Source: Clostridium sp. OS1-26
Lineage (GTDB): Bacteria; Bacillota; Clostridia; Clostridiales; Clostridiaceae
Direction: 5' to 3'
Length of the DNA stretch: 64,000 nucleotides
Assembly (NCBI RefSeq): GCF_030915445.1
Contig: NZ_CP133264.1
Span: 1,550,001 to 1,614,000 of the forward strand
Shown: piece by piece, positions 34,506 through 43,812 of the stretch
Layout: each line of letters begins with the position of its first letter
Numbering within the stretch: the stretch's first letter is position 1
Notes under the pieces: generated by a model
The model's input: the letters and a program-made list of their open reading frames with translations, nothing else
Database searches by the model: none
What the model was told of the DNA's origin: nothing
Translations under genes and position numbers: made by a program

Positions 34506-35378
34506 ATGACAAAAGAGTTAAAAGCAGACTTAAGCCTGTTATTAGTTACAGTTGTATGGGGAGCGAGCTTTCCGGTAATAAGTTTAATTCTTAAATATAT
34601 TCATCCATATTCATTTATAGCAATTAGATATTTTCTATCTGGAGCAATACTTGCAATAATATTTCATAAAAGGTTTAAGCGTATTAATAAAAAGACAATT
34701 AACTCAGCAGTAATTATTGGTATAGCATTGTTTTTAGGGTCCGTTTTTCAAGTTGTAGGATTAGTATATACCACTCCAAGTAAATCGGGATTTATTACAG
34801 GTCTTTATGTTGTGGTTGTACCTATAATAATGGCTGTTATGTATAAGGTTATACCAGATGCTAAGACTACACTGGGTATAACATTTGCTTTAATTGGTCT
34901 TGGTGTTATATCTATAGATAGTACATTGAAGATAAATCCAGGAGACTTTCTTACATTACTGTGTGCAATAGCCTTTGCATTTCAAATAATATTGGTAGAT
35001 AAATATATTAAAGATGTAGATATAATACTTGTAACTTGTATAGAAACACTTGTAGCAGGTATTTTAGGATTTATTCCAGCAGTTATTGTCGAAAATTTAA
35101 GTTTTACAATAAACCTTACCTTTATGATTTGTATGATTTTCATGGTATTGTTTTGTACTATAGGAGCCTATATGATACAAAATAAGATGCAGCCATATAC
35201 AAACCCGACTCATGCAGCAATAATATTTTTAGGAGAGCCGGTTTTTGGGGCTATATTTTCTATGATCTTTGGCGACAAACTTACTGGTAAGACTTTAGCT
35301 GGATGCGCATTGATTTTATTGGGAATGATTATAATTAATATAAAGAACAATAATTCAAGTGAGATAATAGAAAACTAA
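34506..35378 (+). CDS. DMT-superfamily transporter (EamA family)
   Basis: 290-aa membrane protein with two EamA halves and about ten helices. The start VWGASFPVISLILKYIHPYS and FIAIRYFLSGAILAI are typical of EamA drug/metabolite exporters, as are TTPSKSGFITGLYVVVVPI in the first half and HAAIIFLGEPVFGAIFSMIFG in the second. Family members export amino acids, nucleobases or drugs; the substrate here cannot be read. ATG after AAGGAAG. Separate from the lar genes by 25 bases, so it might share their transcript. Confidence 0.85.
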   Translation: MTKELKADLSLLLVTVVWGASFPVISLILKYIHPYSFIAIRYFLSGAILAIIFHKRFKRINKKTINSAVIIGIALFLGSVFQVVGLVYTTPSKSGFITGLYVVVVPIIMAVMYKVIPDAKTTLGITFALIGLGVISIDSTLKINPGDFLTLLCAIAFAFQIILVDKYIKDVDIILVTCIETLVAGILGFIPAVIVENLSFTINLTFMICMIFMVLFCTIGAYMIQNKMQPYTNPTHAAIIFLGEPVFGAIFSMIFGDKLTGKTLAGCALILLGMIIINIKNNNSSEIIEN

Positions 35379-35403
35379 AATAACATATAGGAGATAAATA
35401 AAC

Positions 35404-36618
35404 ATGAAAATACTTTATTATGATTGCTTTTCAGGTATAAGTGGAGATATGAATTTAGGGGCTTTAATTGATCTAGGGATAGATAAGAATTACTTAATAG
35501 AGGAGCTTTCCAAGCTAAAAATTGATGGATATAAAATATTAGTAGAAAAGACAGTTAAAAATGGAATTAGTGGTACAAAAGTAGATGTTATTTTAGATCA
35601 CCATCACCATGATGAACATGGTTACCACCATCATCATGAACATGATCATAGAAATTTAAAAGATATAGAAAATATAATAAACTCAAGTGATTTAGACAGC
35701 AATATAAAAGAGGTAAGCCTGAGTATCTTTAAAAAGGTTGCTGAGGCAGAAGCAAAAGTGCATAACAAAAGTATAGAAGAAGTGCACTTTCATGAAGTGG
35801 GAGCAGTGGATTCTATAGTGGATATTGTAGGTGCAGCTATCTGCTTTGCTTATCTAAAAGTTGATAAGGTTATAAGTTCTACTGTAGAAGCTGGCAGTGG
35901 TTTTGTAAAGTGTGCCCATGGTATGCTGCCGATTCCAGCACCAGCTACTGTAGAAATACTAAAAAATATACCGCTAAAATCTAATATACCTTTTGAAGCT
36001 ACTACCCCAACCGGAGCTGCTATTATAGCTTATTTGACTGATGAATTTAGAGATAATAAGAATTTCAAAATAAACAAAATAGGTTATGGTATAGGAAATA
36101 AAGATAATAAGGATATTCCAAATGTTTTAAGAGTATTCTTAGCAGAGGAATTAGATCAAAAAACTAACAAGTCAAATGAAGAATTTTTACAAGGTGAGGC
36201 AGAAGTTTTAGAATGTAATATAGATGATATGAATCCAGAAATGTATGAATATGTTATGGAATTGCTTTTTAAAGAAGGAGCTTTAGATGTTTATCTGACT
36301 CCAATAATTATGAAAAAAGGAAGACCGGGAATTAAATTAAGCGTAATATATAGCAAGGAACAAGAAAAAGAAATTGAGAAGATAGTATTAACTGAAACTA
36401 CTACTTTAGGGTTTAGAAAATATAAGGTCCGAAGAAATATGCTAAGGAGAGAATTCAATAAAGTTGAAACTAAATATGGAGAGTTTACTATAAAAAATTC
36501 TTACTATGGTGAAAAACGAGTAAAATACAAGGCTGAATACGATGAATGTAAAAAGGCTGCACTAGAGAATGATGTTAGTATAAACGAAATTTACAGAGAG
36601 ATAAATCAAAAAATCTAG
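35404..36618 (+). CDS. larC: LarC, nickel insertion protein for the nickel-pincer nucleotide cofactor
   Basis: 404 aa. LarC inserts nickel into the pincer nucleotide (NPN) cofactor of lactate racemase-type enzymes using CTP. Visible: YYDCFSGISGDMNLGALIDL at the N-terminus, a His-rich metal-binding stretch near residues 62-80 (HHHHDEHGYHHHHEHDH), VHFHEVGAVDSIVDIVGAA, CAHGMLPIPAPATVEIL, TPTGAAIIAYL and the C-terminal CNIDDMNPEMYEYVMELLF. In some lactobacilli larC needs a programmed frameshift; here it is one open frame. Followed by larB after 31 bases. Confidence 0.93.
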   Translation: MKILYYDCFSGISGDMNLGALIDLGIDKNYLIEELSKLKIDGYKILVEKTVKNGISGTKVDVILDHHHHDEHGYHHHHEHDHRNLKDIENIINSSDLDSNIKEVSLSIFKKVAEAEAKVHNKSIEEVHFHEVGAVDSIVDIVGAAICFAYLKVDKVISSTVEAGSGFVKCAHGMLPIPAPATVEILKNIPLKSNIPFEATTPTGAAIIAYLTDEFRDNKNFKINKIGYGIGNKDNKDIPNVLRVFLAEELDQKTNKSNEEFLQGEAEVLECNIDDMNPEMYEYVMELLFKEGALDVYLTPIIMKKGRPGIKLSVIYSKEQEKEIEKIVLTETTTLGFRKYKVRRNMLRREFNKVETKYGEFTIKNSYYGEKRVKYKAEYDECKKAALENDVSINEIYREINQKI

Positions 36619-36649
36619 CAGCATTGATACCCGAAAGAAGGATGATAGT

Positions 36650-37396
36650 ATGAATATTAATGAAACTAGAGAGCTATTAGAAAATGTAAAGAATGGATCG
36701 TTAACTATAGATAAAGCCTTAGAAGATTTAAAGGACTTACCATTTAAAGACCTAGGATATGCAAAAGTTGATAATCATAGAGAGTTAAGAGTTGGATATC
36801 CTGAAGTTATATATTGCGAAGGAAAAAACCCAGAACAAATAAGAGGAATAGTGGAAATTATGCTGGCTAGAGGAAGCGATATATTGGGAACTAGAGCATC
36901 AGAAGAGGCTTATAAATTAGTTAAAGAAATCTGTCCCAAAGCTGAATATAGCAAAATGGCAAGAACTATAACTATAAAAAACAAAGAGCCAGAAATAACA
37001 AATACATATATTTCTATAGTTACTGCAGGAACATCAGATATACCAGTAGCAGAAGAAGCAGCAGTAACAGCTGAGATCTTTGGGAATAAGGTAGAAAGAA
37101 TATACGATGTAGGAGTTGCTGGAATACATAGATTATTTGATAAAATCGACTTAATAAGAGGTGCAAAGATTATTATTGTGGCAGCAGGTATGGAAGGCGC
37201 ATTGGCTAGCGTTATTGGAGGATTAGTTGATAAGCCAGTAATAGCAGTACCTACAAGTGTGGGTTATGGTGCTAATTTCGGGGGACTTTCAGCCTTACTA
37301 TGTATGCTTAATAGTTGTGCAAGCGGTATTAGTGTAGTAAACATAGATAACGGATTTGGAGCTGGTTACCTCGCTAGTATGATAAATAAGTTATAA
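36650..37396 (+). CDS. larB: LarB, pyridinium-3,5-biscarboxylic acid mononucleotide synthase
   Basis: 248 aa. LarB carboxylates and hydrolyses nicotinic acid adenine dinucleotide in the first NPN cofactor step. The C-terminal two thirds resemble PurE-like carboxylases: ISIVTAGTSDIPVAEEAAVT, YDVGVAGIHRL, IIVAAGMEGALASVIGGLVD and VPTSVGYGANFGGLSALLCM. ATG after GAAGGATG. Forms a pair with larC; neither larE nor a larA-type racemase is in the window, so the cofactor-using enzyme lies elsewhere. Confidence 0.93.
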   Translation: MNINETRELLENVKNGSLTIDKALEDLKDLPFKDLGYAKVDNHRELRVGYPEVIYCEGKNPEQIRGIVEIMLARGSDILGTRASEEAYKLVKEICPKAEYSKMARTITIKNKEPEITNTYISIVTAGTSDIPVAEEAAVTAEIFGNKVERIYDVGVAGIHRLFDKIDLIRGAKIIIVAAGMEGALASVIGGLVDKPVIAVPTSVGYGANFGGLSALLCMLNSCASGISVVNIDNGFGAGYLASMINKL

Positions 37397-37433
37397 GGCA
37401 CATTCAAATAAATATGATAGGAGTGTAGTTCCT

Positions 37434-38714
37434 ATGAGTAAAAATGCTAAAAAGTTTTTATTATTTATTTTAATCAATATGCTGATTTTAACAGTTTCTT
37501 GTAGTAAAAATAATAATGTAACAAAACAAGAAGATACATTAAAAGGTGAAATTAAAGTAGTAACAGAAGAGAAATATGCAGAGCAATTGAAAACTGTAGC
37601 AGATAAATTTAAAAAAATTCACCCAAGGGTAAACATAGAAATAAAAATTGACAATAATATAAAAAACAAAGTTATAGATAAATCAAATAATCAAGAAAAT
37701 ACTATAGATATAATAAATATAGAAGACCAAAGTGCTCAATACTTTATAGATAAATCATCAGAATTCGCCTTAGATGTAACAGAGGCAGTTAGTTCATATA
37801 AGGATAAAATATCAAAAAATAAATTAGATAATTTAACTGTGAAAAATAAGATATATGGAATGCCTTGGAATACTTCACCAAAGGTGATTTTGTATAGAAG
37901 CGATGTATTTTCAAAGGAAAAAATAAATATTGATGATATAAAAACTTGGCATGATTACGCTGTTGTAGGTAAAAATATTAGCAAAGATACAGGAAAGAAG
38001 TTCTTAGTTAATGTTCAAGATGAAAACAATAATTTTAATATAGTTCTAGCTAATCAGTTAGGTACATCGTATTTTAATAAGGATGGTAAATTAGACTTTA
38101 ATTCCAAGGAGTGGCTAAAGGTTATAGAAACAGCTAAGCTACTGTATTCACAAGAGCTAATGTCTGATATAACTTCCAAAAACGAATTTATTAGTCTTGC
38201 AAAAAAGGGTTCAGTAATTTCAATTATAGCAGATCCTTTATATATAAATGAACTTATGAAGAACATACCAGAGGATAAAGGGAAATGGAGCGTAATGAAA
38301 TTACCTGCTTTTGAAGCCGGAGGAAATAGAGATTCATCAGTAGGTGGGGCTAATTTAATAATAAATAAGAATTCAAGCAATATAGCTCCAGCAAAAGGAT
38401 TTGTTGAATTTATAGCTACTGATGAGATTACGCAGATGGATTTGCTCAATAATTACGGAAATTTCCCTGCTAATACATATATATATACTCTTATAAACTT
38501 TAATAATATAGTAGATTATTTTCATGCAAAAGTATGGAATGTATTTGCCAGTGCAGAAAAAAGGTCAGCTACAATTAATTACACTAAATATTTTCCAATT
38601 GTAAATGATGCTGTAAGAAATACTTTGACACAATCTAACATAAAAGAAAAGGATGCTAAACTAATATTAGATTCTCTTGAAAAAGATTGCGAGAGTAGAA
38701 TTTTACAGAAATAA
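37434..38714 (+). CDS. Extracellular solute-binding lipoprotein
   Basis: 426 aa. A lipoprotein signal peptide ends at LTVSCSKN (lipobox Cys near residue 23), so the mature protein is anchored outside the membrane. The rest has the family-1 solute-binding fold (TVADKFKKIHPRVNIEI, GMPWNTSPKVILYRSDVF, FSKEKINIDDIKTWHDYAVV, GGANLIINKNSSN). Sugar ABC systems use such proteins, but no permease or ATPase gene follows, so it is an orphan, possibly a sensor or a partner of a distant transporter. ATG after AGGAGTG. Confidence 0.82.
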   Translation: MSKNAKKFLLFILINMLILTVSCSKNNNVTKQEDTLKGEIKVVTEEKYAEQLKTVADKFKKIHPRVNIEIKIDNNIKNKVIDKSNNQENTIDIINIEDQSAQYFIDKSSEFALDVTEAVSSYKDKISKNKLDNLTVKNKIYGMPWNTSPKVILYRSDVFSKEKINIDDIKTWHDYAVVGKNISKDTGKKFLVNVQDENNNFNIVLANQLGTSYFNKDGKLDFNSKEWLKVIETAKLLYSQELMSDITSKNEFISLAKKGSVISIIADPLYINELMKNIPEDKGKWSVMKLPAFEAGGNRDSSVGGANLIINKNSSNIAPAKGFVEFIATDEITQMDLLNNYGNFPANTYIYTLINFNNIVDYFHAKVWNVFASAEKRSATINYTKYFPIVNDAVRNTLTQSNIKEKDAKLILDSLEKDCESRILQK

Positions 38715-38807
38715 TTTTTTTATAAAACGTTTACAAAGATTAAATTATGATATATAATATCTTTAGTAAAGGGGTTAATCATAGGGAATTTTCTAAAATA
38801 TAAAGAT

Positions 38808-38850
38808 AAAACCTCCTGACTGAGAGCGGAATGCAGTCAGGAGGTTTTGT
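38808..38850. terminator. Bidirectional terminator between lipoprotein and glycosyltransferase 1
   Basis: Perfect 15-bp stem (38808-38822 with 38834-38848), with A-rich sequence on one side and T-rich on the other, between convergent genes. Confidence 0.85.
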
Positions 38851-38861
38851 CTTATTTTATT

Positions 38862-39980
38862 TTAGATGTCTAAAATATTTTTATATGCTTCAAAGGTTTT
38901 TTCAGAAGTTTTCTCCCAAGAGAAGTTAGATGCTCTTTGTAATGCTTTAATACTGAGAGAACTTCCTATCGACTCGTTATTTAACAGATTTTCTAATGAA
39001 CTCATTAGACTATCTATGTTAAAAGGGTCTATCAAAATTCCACCATCACCTACTACTTCAGGTATAGAAGATATATCAGAAGTAATTACGGGAGTTCCAC
39101 AATTCATAGCTTCCAAAGGCGGAAGACCGAATCCTTCATACAAAGATGGATAAACAAAAACATCACAGCTGTTATATAAAACAGGTAAAAGATCTTCATC
39201 AACAAAACCAGTAAATTTTACACGCGACTCTACATTTAAGTCAATGCTGAGATCTTTTAAAAGGCTTCTGTCATCTTTATTTGCTCCAACTATAACTAAG
39301 TTATATTCTTTGTTTAAATTCATGTATATTTTAGAAAAGGCAAGAATTAAAGATTTTACGTTTTTCCTTGGACTAAAACCACCTATATAAAGTATAAAAG
39401 GTTTATCAATATTATAATTTTCCTTTATTATAGTTTTACATTTTTCTTTATCCAAGGGCTTATATTTATCATCGGCGGCTAATGGAGTTACAAAAACCTT
39501 ATTTTCATCAATAGGAAAAAACTTTAAAATATCTTTCTTAGAACATTCTGATACGGTAATAATACCAGAAGATAAATCCACAATTCTAGGCATTTCTTGT
39601 AAAAACTTTCCTAAGTATCCCCTTCCAACTGTTTCAGGTAAAATATATGGTATTAAATCGTGAATAGTAACTACGGTTTTGCAAGGTATTTTTTCAGAAA
39701 TTCCTATTCCGTTTTGAGGTATGTGATAGATATCTATGTTCTCATTTGTTAAATTACGAGGAAAATAATGCTGTTCAAAAAATCTATGATGCCTTTTAGA
39801 AGCCATTAATATTTTTGTATTGTCATTTTCAAACTCATCATAATTTCCGCCAGACCAATAAATTTGATAAAAAATTTCTCTATGAGTTTTAATCATATAT
39901 CTTAAAATCTTATCAGTATAAGTCCCTATACCAGTTCCCTTATACCAATTAATACCCCTTGCATCGATAGCAATTTTCAT
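38862..39980 (-). CDS. Family-4 glycosyltransferase 1 (spore-coat associated, CotSA-like)
   Basis: 372 aa. GT-B fold glycosyltransferase. N-terminal MKIAIDARGINWYKGTGIGT with the glycine-rich donor loop, then HIPQNGIGI and VVTIHDLIPY. The C-terminal half has PFILYIGGFSPRKNVKSLI and the GT4 signature VYPSLYEGFGLPPLEAMNCG. I placed the start at the ATG 39980, which has GGAGG before it; a TTG 18 bases upstream is inside the ribosome-binding region. It is a paralogue of the transferase at 44.1-45.3 kb, and both flank CotS-type genes, so a role in spore-coat glycan synthesis is likely. Confidence 0.85.
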   Translation of the reverse strand: MKIAIDARGINWYKGTGIGTYTDKILRYMIKTHREIFYQIYWSGGNYDEFENDNTKILMASKRHHRFFEQHYFPRNLTNENIDIYHIPQNGIGISEKIPCKTVVTIHDLIPYILPETVGRGYLGKFLQEMPRIVDLSSGIITVSECSKKDILKFFPIDENKVFVTPLAADDKYKPLDKEKCKTIIKENYNIDKPFILYIGGFSPRKNVKSLILAFSKIYMNLNKEYNLVIVGANKDDRSLLKDLSIDLNVESRVKFTGFVDEDLLPVLYNSCDVFVYPSLYEGFGLPPLEAMNCGTPVITSDISSIPEVVGDGGILIDPFNIDSLMSSLENLLNNESIGSSLSIKALQRASNFSWEKTSEKTFEAYKNILDI

Positions 39981-40036
39981 ACAATTATCTACCTCCAATT
40001 AAAATTGGCCTATATAACTTGTCAATTGTAAAAACC

Positions 40037-40115
40037 TATGTAGTATATAGTATTAATATTATTCGAAAAATGTGTCACTTAGCACACACATATAGGTTAA
40101 TTCATATACTACATA
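40037..40115. promoter_or_regulatory. Divergent control region with inverted repeat and sigma-K-like box
   Basis: TATGTAGTATAT (40037-40048) is repeated in reverse complement at 40104-40115, with an AACCTAT/ATAGGTT pair just inside. Toward the CotS gene, AC (40084-40085), 17 bases and CATATACTA (40103-40111) match the sigma-K pattern. This fits coat genes transcribed in both directions. Confidence 0.4.
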
Positions 40116-40142
40116 ATATAGTAATATTTTGGAGGCAGAAGC

Positions 40143-41150
40143 TTGGATATATGCGATGTAAGGAAGTCCGTTCAAGATACTTATGGGCTCCAAATTCAAT
40201 ATATAGAAAAAATAAAAAATGTATACAAAATTTCCTGCGACAATAAACAATATTGTTTAAAAGTAATTAGATATGATTTGGGCCATTTCTTATTTATTCT
40301 TTCTGCAATAAAGCATCTTCAAAATAATAAGTTTAAGCATATACCTAGGATAATTAAAACTAAGGATGGTATGGATTATATGAATATACAAGGGGGTTAT
40401 GCGTATTTAACTAGTTGGATTACATCACGTCAATGTAATTATGACAATCCCGTAGATGTTTTAATAGCGACATCAAAGTTAGCTGAACTTCATAAAAAAA
40501 GTCATGGATTTAATGTAACAGAAAATATGAATCCCAGAATAGGTTGGTTTAAATGGCCAGAAACCTTCAACACTAGAAAAAATGAGATTTTAGATTTTAA
40601 AAAAAGAATAGATAAAAAAGATAAAAAAACAGAGTTTGATGCAATTTATTTAGATGCGATGGAAGAAGAATTAAATAGAGCTGAACGGTCTATAGAAAAC
40701 TTAATAAGGAGCAATTACCTTGAAATAATGAATAAAGAAATAGCAAGTAAAGGATTTTGCCACCATGATTACGCAAACCATAATGTATTAATAGGTACAA
40801 GCGGAGAAGTAAATATTATAGACTTTGATTACTGTATGTTAGATACTCATCTTCATGATTTATCTAGTTTGCTTTTAAGACGTATGAAGAATGGAAAATG
40901 GAGCATAAACAACTGCATATTTATTATAGATTCATATAATTCAGTTAACAAAGTGAAAAGAGAGGATATTCCTGTTATGGCTGCTTTTATGGAGTTTCCA
41001 CAGGATTATTGGCAAATAGGAATACAATATTATTGGGAAAAACAGCCTTGGGAAGAAGAGCTATTTTTAAAAAAATTAAAAAAGACACTTGAGGATAGAG
41101 GTGAAAAGCAAGATTTTATAGATGAATTTGAATTTGTAAAATATAACTAA
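40143..41150 (+). CDS. CotS-family spore coat protein 1
   Basis: 335 aa with a kinase-like (aminoglycoside phosphotransferase-type) fold. N-lobe NVYKISCDNKQYCLKVIRYD holds a lysine in the ATP-contact position. The catalytic-loop region FCHHDYANHNVLI and the metal-binding NIIDFDYCMLD correspond to HxDxxxxN and DFD of kinases. The C-terminal part (MEFPQDYWQIGIQYY) is typical of CotS/YutH. CotS is a coat protein of Bacillus and clostridial spores. TTG start with GGAGG eight bases before. Starts a run of coat genes to 43.2 kb. Confidence 0.85.
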   Translation: MDICDVRKSVQDTYGLQIQYIEKIKNVYKISCDNKQYCLKVIRYDLGHFLFILSAIKHLQNNKFKHIPRIIKTKDGMDYMNIQGGYAYLTSWITSRQCNYDNPVDVLIATSKLAELHKKSHGFNVTENMNPRIGWFKWPETFNTRKNEILDFKKRIDKKDKKTEFDAIYLDAMEEELNRAERSIENLIRSNYLEIMNKEIASKGFCHHDYANHNVLIGTSGEVNIIDFDYCMLDTHLHDLSSLLLRRMKNGKWSINNCIFIIDSYNSVNKVKREDIPVMAAFMEFPQDYWQIGIQYYWEKQPWEEELFLKKLKKTLEDRGEKQDFIDEFEFVKYN

Positions 41151-41173
41151 AATGTAAGAAAGGAGATTTTTCT

Positions 41174-41374
41174 ATGGGGCACCATAAAAAGAAATATGAT
41201 AATTATAAAGATGGAATAAATAATGAGGATTTAAAATCTTATGAGAATAAAGTAGAAGGTTTAAAAAGATCAGTAAAAGAGTTAGAGAAAATAAGTAAAA
41301 GAAAGAAGGAAGTCATGAAACTAGAGAAGAAAAGAAAGAAGATTTTAAAGGATATGAAGAAAGGACATAAGTAA
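41174..41374 (+). CDS. Small lysine-rich coiled-coil protein
   Basis: 66 aa, about a third lysine, predicted as one amphipathic coiled coil (LKRSVKELEKISKRKKEVMK) with a histidine-rich start (MGHHKKKYD). Good ribosome-binding site (AAAGGAGA), 23 bases after the CotS gene. Likely a small coat-associated or DNA/polyanion-binding protein by composition; no family recognised. Confidence 0.65.
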   Translation: MGHHKKKYDNYKDGINNEDLKSYENKVEGLKRSVKELEKISKRKKEVMKLEKKRKKILKDMKKGHK

Positions 41375-41396
41375 AGATTATCGGGGAGGTTTGGAA

Positions 41397-42158
41397 GTGT
41401 ATTGTGATAACCTTACTCAGAGCTTTAAAAAATATTTGGAATCCAAGGGTGTTAAATGTGTAGAACATTTTGATGATACTGTTGATGTTGGATCTGTAAC
41501 AGCATCAGATATAAAGAATCAAATATGCAATATTAGTGAATTTCATATAAGAACTCTTGGATATACAGGATATATGAATAAGAGATTGAATAATAATATA
41601 GGTAAAACAGTAGAGCAATATAAGATTTATATAAAGAGACTTTCTAAGCAGATAAATAACCTAAAGAAAAATGAAGCTAACAATGAGTTTGAAAATCTGC
41701 TTTTTAAATATGGAGATATATATTTAGATAGAGCAAACAAATGTATAAATACCATATATAATAGCAATTATATAGGCTTAATATTGCGTAGTATGAAGAG
41801 AACAGAGATGTGTTTAGGTAACACATATTTTGATAATTTGAGAAAGATCAAGAGTCTAGAGATAATTGATGTAGATGAGTGTTGTTATAATATGTCTGAA
41901 ATGGATTTGATTTATTTTCTAGGAAAGATCAAAAGAAAAAATATAGATATAGACTTTCACAGTTTAATAAAAGATTTTTGTGAGCTAGAATCGCTAGATA
42001 AAAATAGCCATACATTTATCCTGTCTATTATATCTTATCCCTACGAATTTATTAGGTGTTGTAATAGATACAGGGAGGGAACAAAAAATTGGACCGTAGA
42101 ACAATACACAGAAAAATTACAAAAAGCTATTATAGCTGATGGAGATAGCCTAGTTTAA
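41397..42158 (+). CDS. CotS-like spore coat-associated protein lacking kinase motifs
   Basis: 253 aa from a GTG at 41397, preferred over the TTG at 41391 because the ribosome-binding site GGGGAGG sits too close to the latter. The C-terminal third (FILSIISYPYEFIRCCNRYR and WTVEQYTEKLQKAI) resembles the C-lobe end of the adjacent CotS proteins, but no HxD or DFD motif is present and the N-terminal half is a helical region of unclear origin. It lies between two CotS genes, 12 bases before the next one. Probably a structural coat component. Confidence 0.65.
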   Translation: MYCDNLTQSFKKYLESKGVKCVEHFDDTVDVGSVTASDIKNQICNISEFHIRTLGYTGYMNKRLNNNIGKTVEQYKIYIKRLSKQINNLKKNEANNEFENLLFKYGDIYLDRANKCINTIYNSNYIGLILRSMKRTEMCLGNTYFDNLRKIKSLEIIDVDECCYNMSEMDLIYFLGKIKRKNIDIDFHSLIKDFCELESLDKNSHTFILSIISYPYEFIRCCNRYREGTKNWTVEQYTEKLQKAIIADGDSLV

Positions 42159-42170
42159 AGAGGTGTTGAA

Positions 42171-43190
42171 ATGTTTGATAGGTATAAAGAAAAAGAATAT
42201 CTAACCAAATATGACCTATGCGTTGAACTATTTAATAGATTTAATTTAACTGTTTATGATGTGATACCAGTAAGAGGAGTTTATATTGTATCAACCAACA
42301 AGGGTGATAAAGTTTTAAAAAGAGTAGAGTATACAAAAGAAGAATTAAAGTTTATATATAATGTATTAACTTATATAAAGAACAAATATAGCAGAGTAGT
42401 TGATTTTATAAAAGATGTTAATGGAGAAATCTATACTATATGGAATGGGAATATGTACTGCATTATGGATATGGTTGGAGGAAAGGAATGTAATTTTAAC
42501 AACCCTATAGATCTTAGTATTACAGCCAGGGGGTTAGCGGAGCTTCATGGCGCATCAGAGGGCTTTAAAACCCCTTTATACAACAAGTACAATACCGGTA
42601 AACTAATAGACACTTTTAAAAGAAGAATACAGGAAATGGAGTTTTTTAAGAATATAGCTAGTATTCATGAGAAAAAAAGTGAATTCGATTCTATATTTAT
42701 TAATAATGTAGATTATTATATTGATGAAATTAAAAAGAGTGTTAGTATGCTGGAAGAATCCTTTTATTATAAGCTTTGTAGTGAGGAAGATAAAATAGTA
42801 GTATGTCACCATGATTTGGCTTATCATAACATATTGATAAACAATGATGAGGCATATTTTATAGATTTTGACTATGCTATAATTGATCTAAAGGTACATG
42901 ATTTATGTAATTTTATAAACAAGGTTATAAAAAATTTTGCCTTTGATATAGAAAAGTCTAATATTATAATAGAAAATTATTGCACTAAAAATAATTTAAG
43001 TAAGAGAGAATTAGAGGTACTTCATGCAATGTTAACTTTTCCTGAGGATTTTTATACAATATCTAAGGACTACTATACAAGGCGAAAGGATTGGGATGAG
43101 TCGGTATTTTTAGATAGGTTAAAAAGAAAATCAAATTATAAAGAAGATAGGCAGGAATTTTTAGAGAAATTTAAAGACAACCTTTTGTAA
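42171..43190 (+). CDS. CotS-family spore coat protein 2
   Basis: 339 aa, kinase-like fold. Motifs parallel those of CotS 1: VIPVRGVYIVSTNKGDKVLK in the N-lobe, VCHHDLAYHNILI as catalytic loop, YFIDFDYAIIDLKVHDLCNF as DFD motif and the C-terminal HAMLTFPEDFYTISKDYY. All residues needed for phosphotransfer seem present, although enzyme activity of CotS proteins is not established. ATG after AGAGGTG. Ends a four-gene coat operon, closed by a strong bidirectional terminator. Confidence 0.85.
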   Translation: MFDRYKEKEYLTKYDLCVELFNRFNLTVYDVIPVRGVYIVSTNKGDKVLKRVEYTKEELKFIYNVLTYIKNKYSRVVDFIKDVNGEIYTIWNGNMYCIMDMVGGKECNFNNPIDLSITARGLAELHGASEGFKTPLYNKYNTGKLIDTFKRRIQEMEFFKNIASIHEKKSEFDSIFINNVDYYIDEIKKSVSMLEESFYYKLCSEEDKIVVCHHDLAYHNILINNDEAYFIDFDYAIIDLKVHDLCNFINKVIKNFAFDIEKSNIIIENYCTKNNLSKRELEVLHAMLTFPEDFYTISKDYYTRRKDWDESVFLDRLKRKSNYKEDRQEFLEKFKDNLL

Positions 43191-43229
43191 GACATAAAAA
43201 CGTGGCTTTTAGGCCACGTTTTTATGTCT
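43190..43229. terminator. Bidirectional terminator between CotS 2 and YajQ
   Basis: Perfect 17-bp stem (43190-43206 with 43213-43229) with A-tract and T-tract inside the arms, between convergent genes. Confidence 0.9.
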
Positions 43230-43236
43230 TATTTGA

Positions 43237-43728
43237 TTACCTTAAGTTTAGAAACTGTAGGTCTACACCAAAATCTTTTGATTTTAAATTTTGAATTACT
43301 AATTGAAGATCATCCTTTTTAGCACCAGATACACGTACTTTATCATCCATTATCTGTGCCTGAACTTTAAGCTTAAGCTCCTTTATGTATGCAGCGACTT
43401 CCTTGGCTTTTTCCTTGCTAAGACCTTTTTGAATTTCTACCTCCTGTTTTAAGGTTCCAGAAAAGGCGTTTTCTATTTTGCCAGGATTTAAGCATTTTAT
43501 TGACAAACCTCTTTTAATCATTTTTCCTTTTAAAATATCAAGCATAGCATTAATTTTATAATCATCTTCGGCATTTAGCTTTAAAGAATCCTTTTCTAAA
43601 ACTATCTGAGCTTTACTTCCTTTAAAATCGTAGCGCTGCTCTATTTCTTTCATTGCTTGATTAACTGAGTTATCCATCTCTTGCATATTTACATCTGATA
43701 CAATATCAAATGAACTATCTTTTGCCAT
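43237..43728 (-). CDS. YajQ-family (UPF0234) nucleotide-binding protein
   Basis: 163 aa from the ATG at 43728, which has GAAAGGTGG before it; an upstream in-frame start would overlap that site. Two-domain YajQ layout: [20 protein letters not shown] at the N-terminus, [30 protein letters not shown] and the C-terminal [20 protein letters not shown]. YajQ proteins bind nucleotides, and in some bacteria c-di-GMP; the role in clostridia is not known. Alone on its strand here. Confidence 0.9.
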   Translation of the reverse strand: MAKDSSFDIVSDVNMQEMDNSVNQAMKEIEQRYDFKGSKAQIVLEKDSLKLNAEDDYKINAMLDILKGKMIKRGLSIKCLNPGKIENAFSGTLKQEVEIQKGLSKEKAKEVAAYIKELKLKVQAQIMDDKVRVSGAKKDDLQLVIQNLKSKDFGVDLQFLNLR

Positions 43729-43812
43729 TATAAGTACCACCTTTCATAAATTCCTCAGTGATATTATACAATAAGTGGATATATCAGTAAACTACAATCA
43801 TAGTATAAAAAA

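Noticed and set aside
38054..38449. Minus-strand gene within the solute-binding lipoprotein
   Set aside because: Complementary shadow; no start signal or homology pattern.
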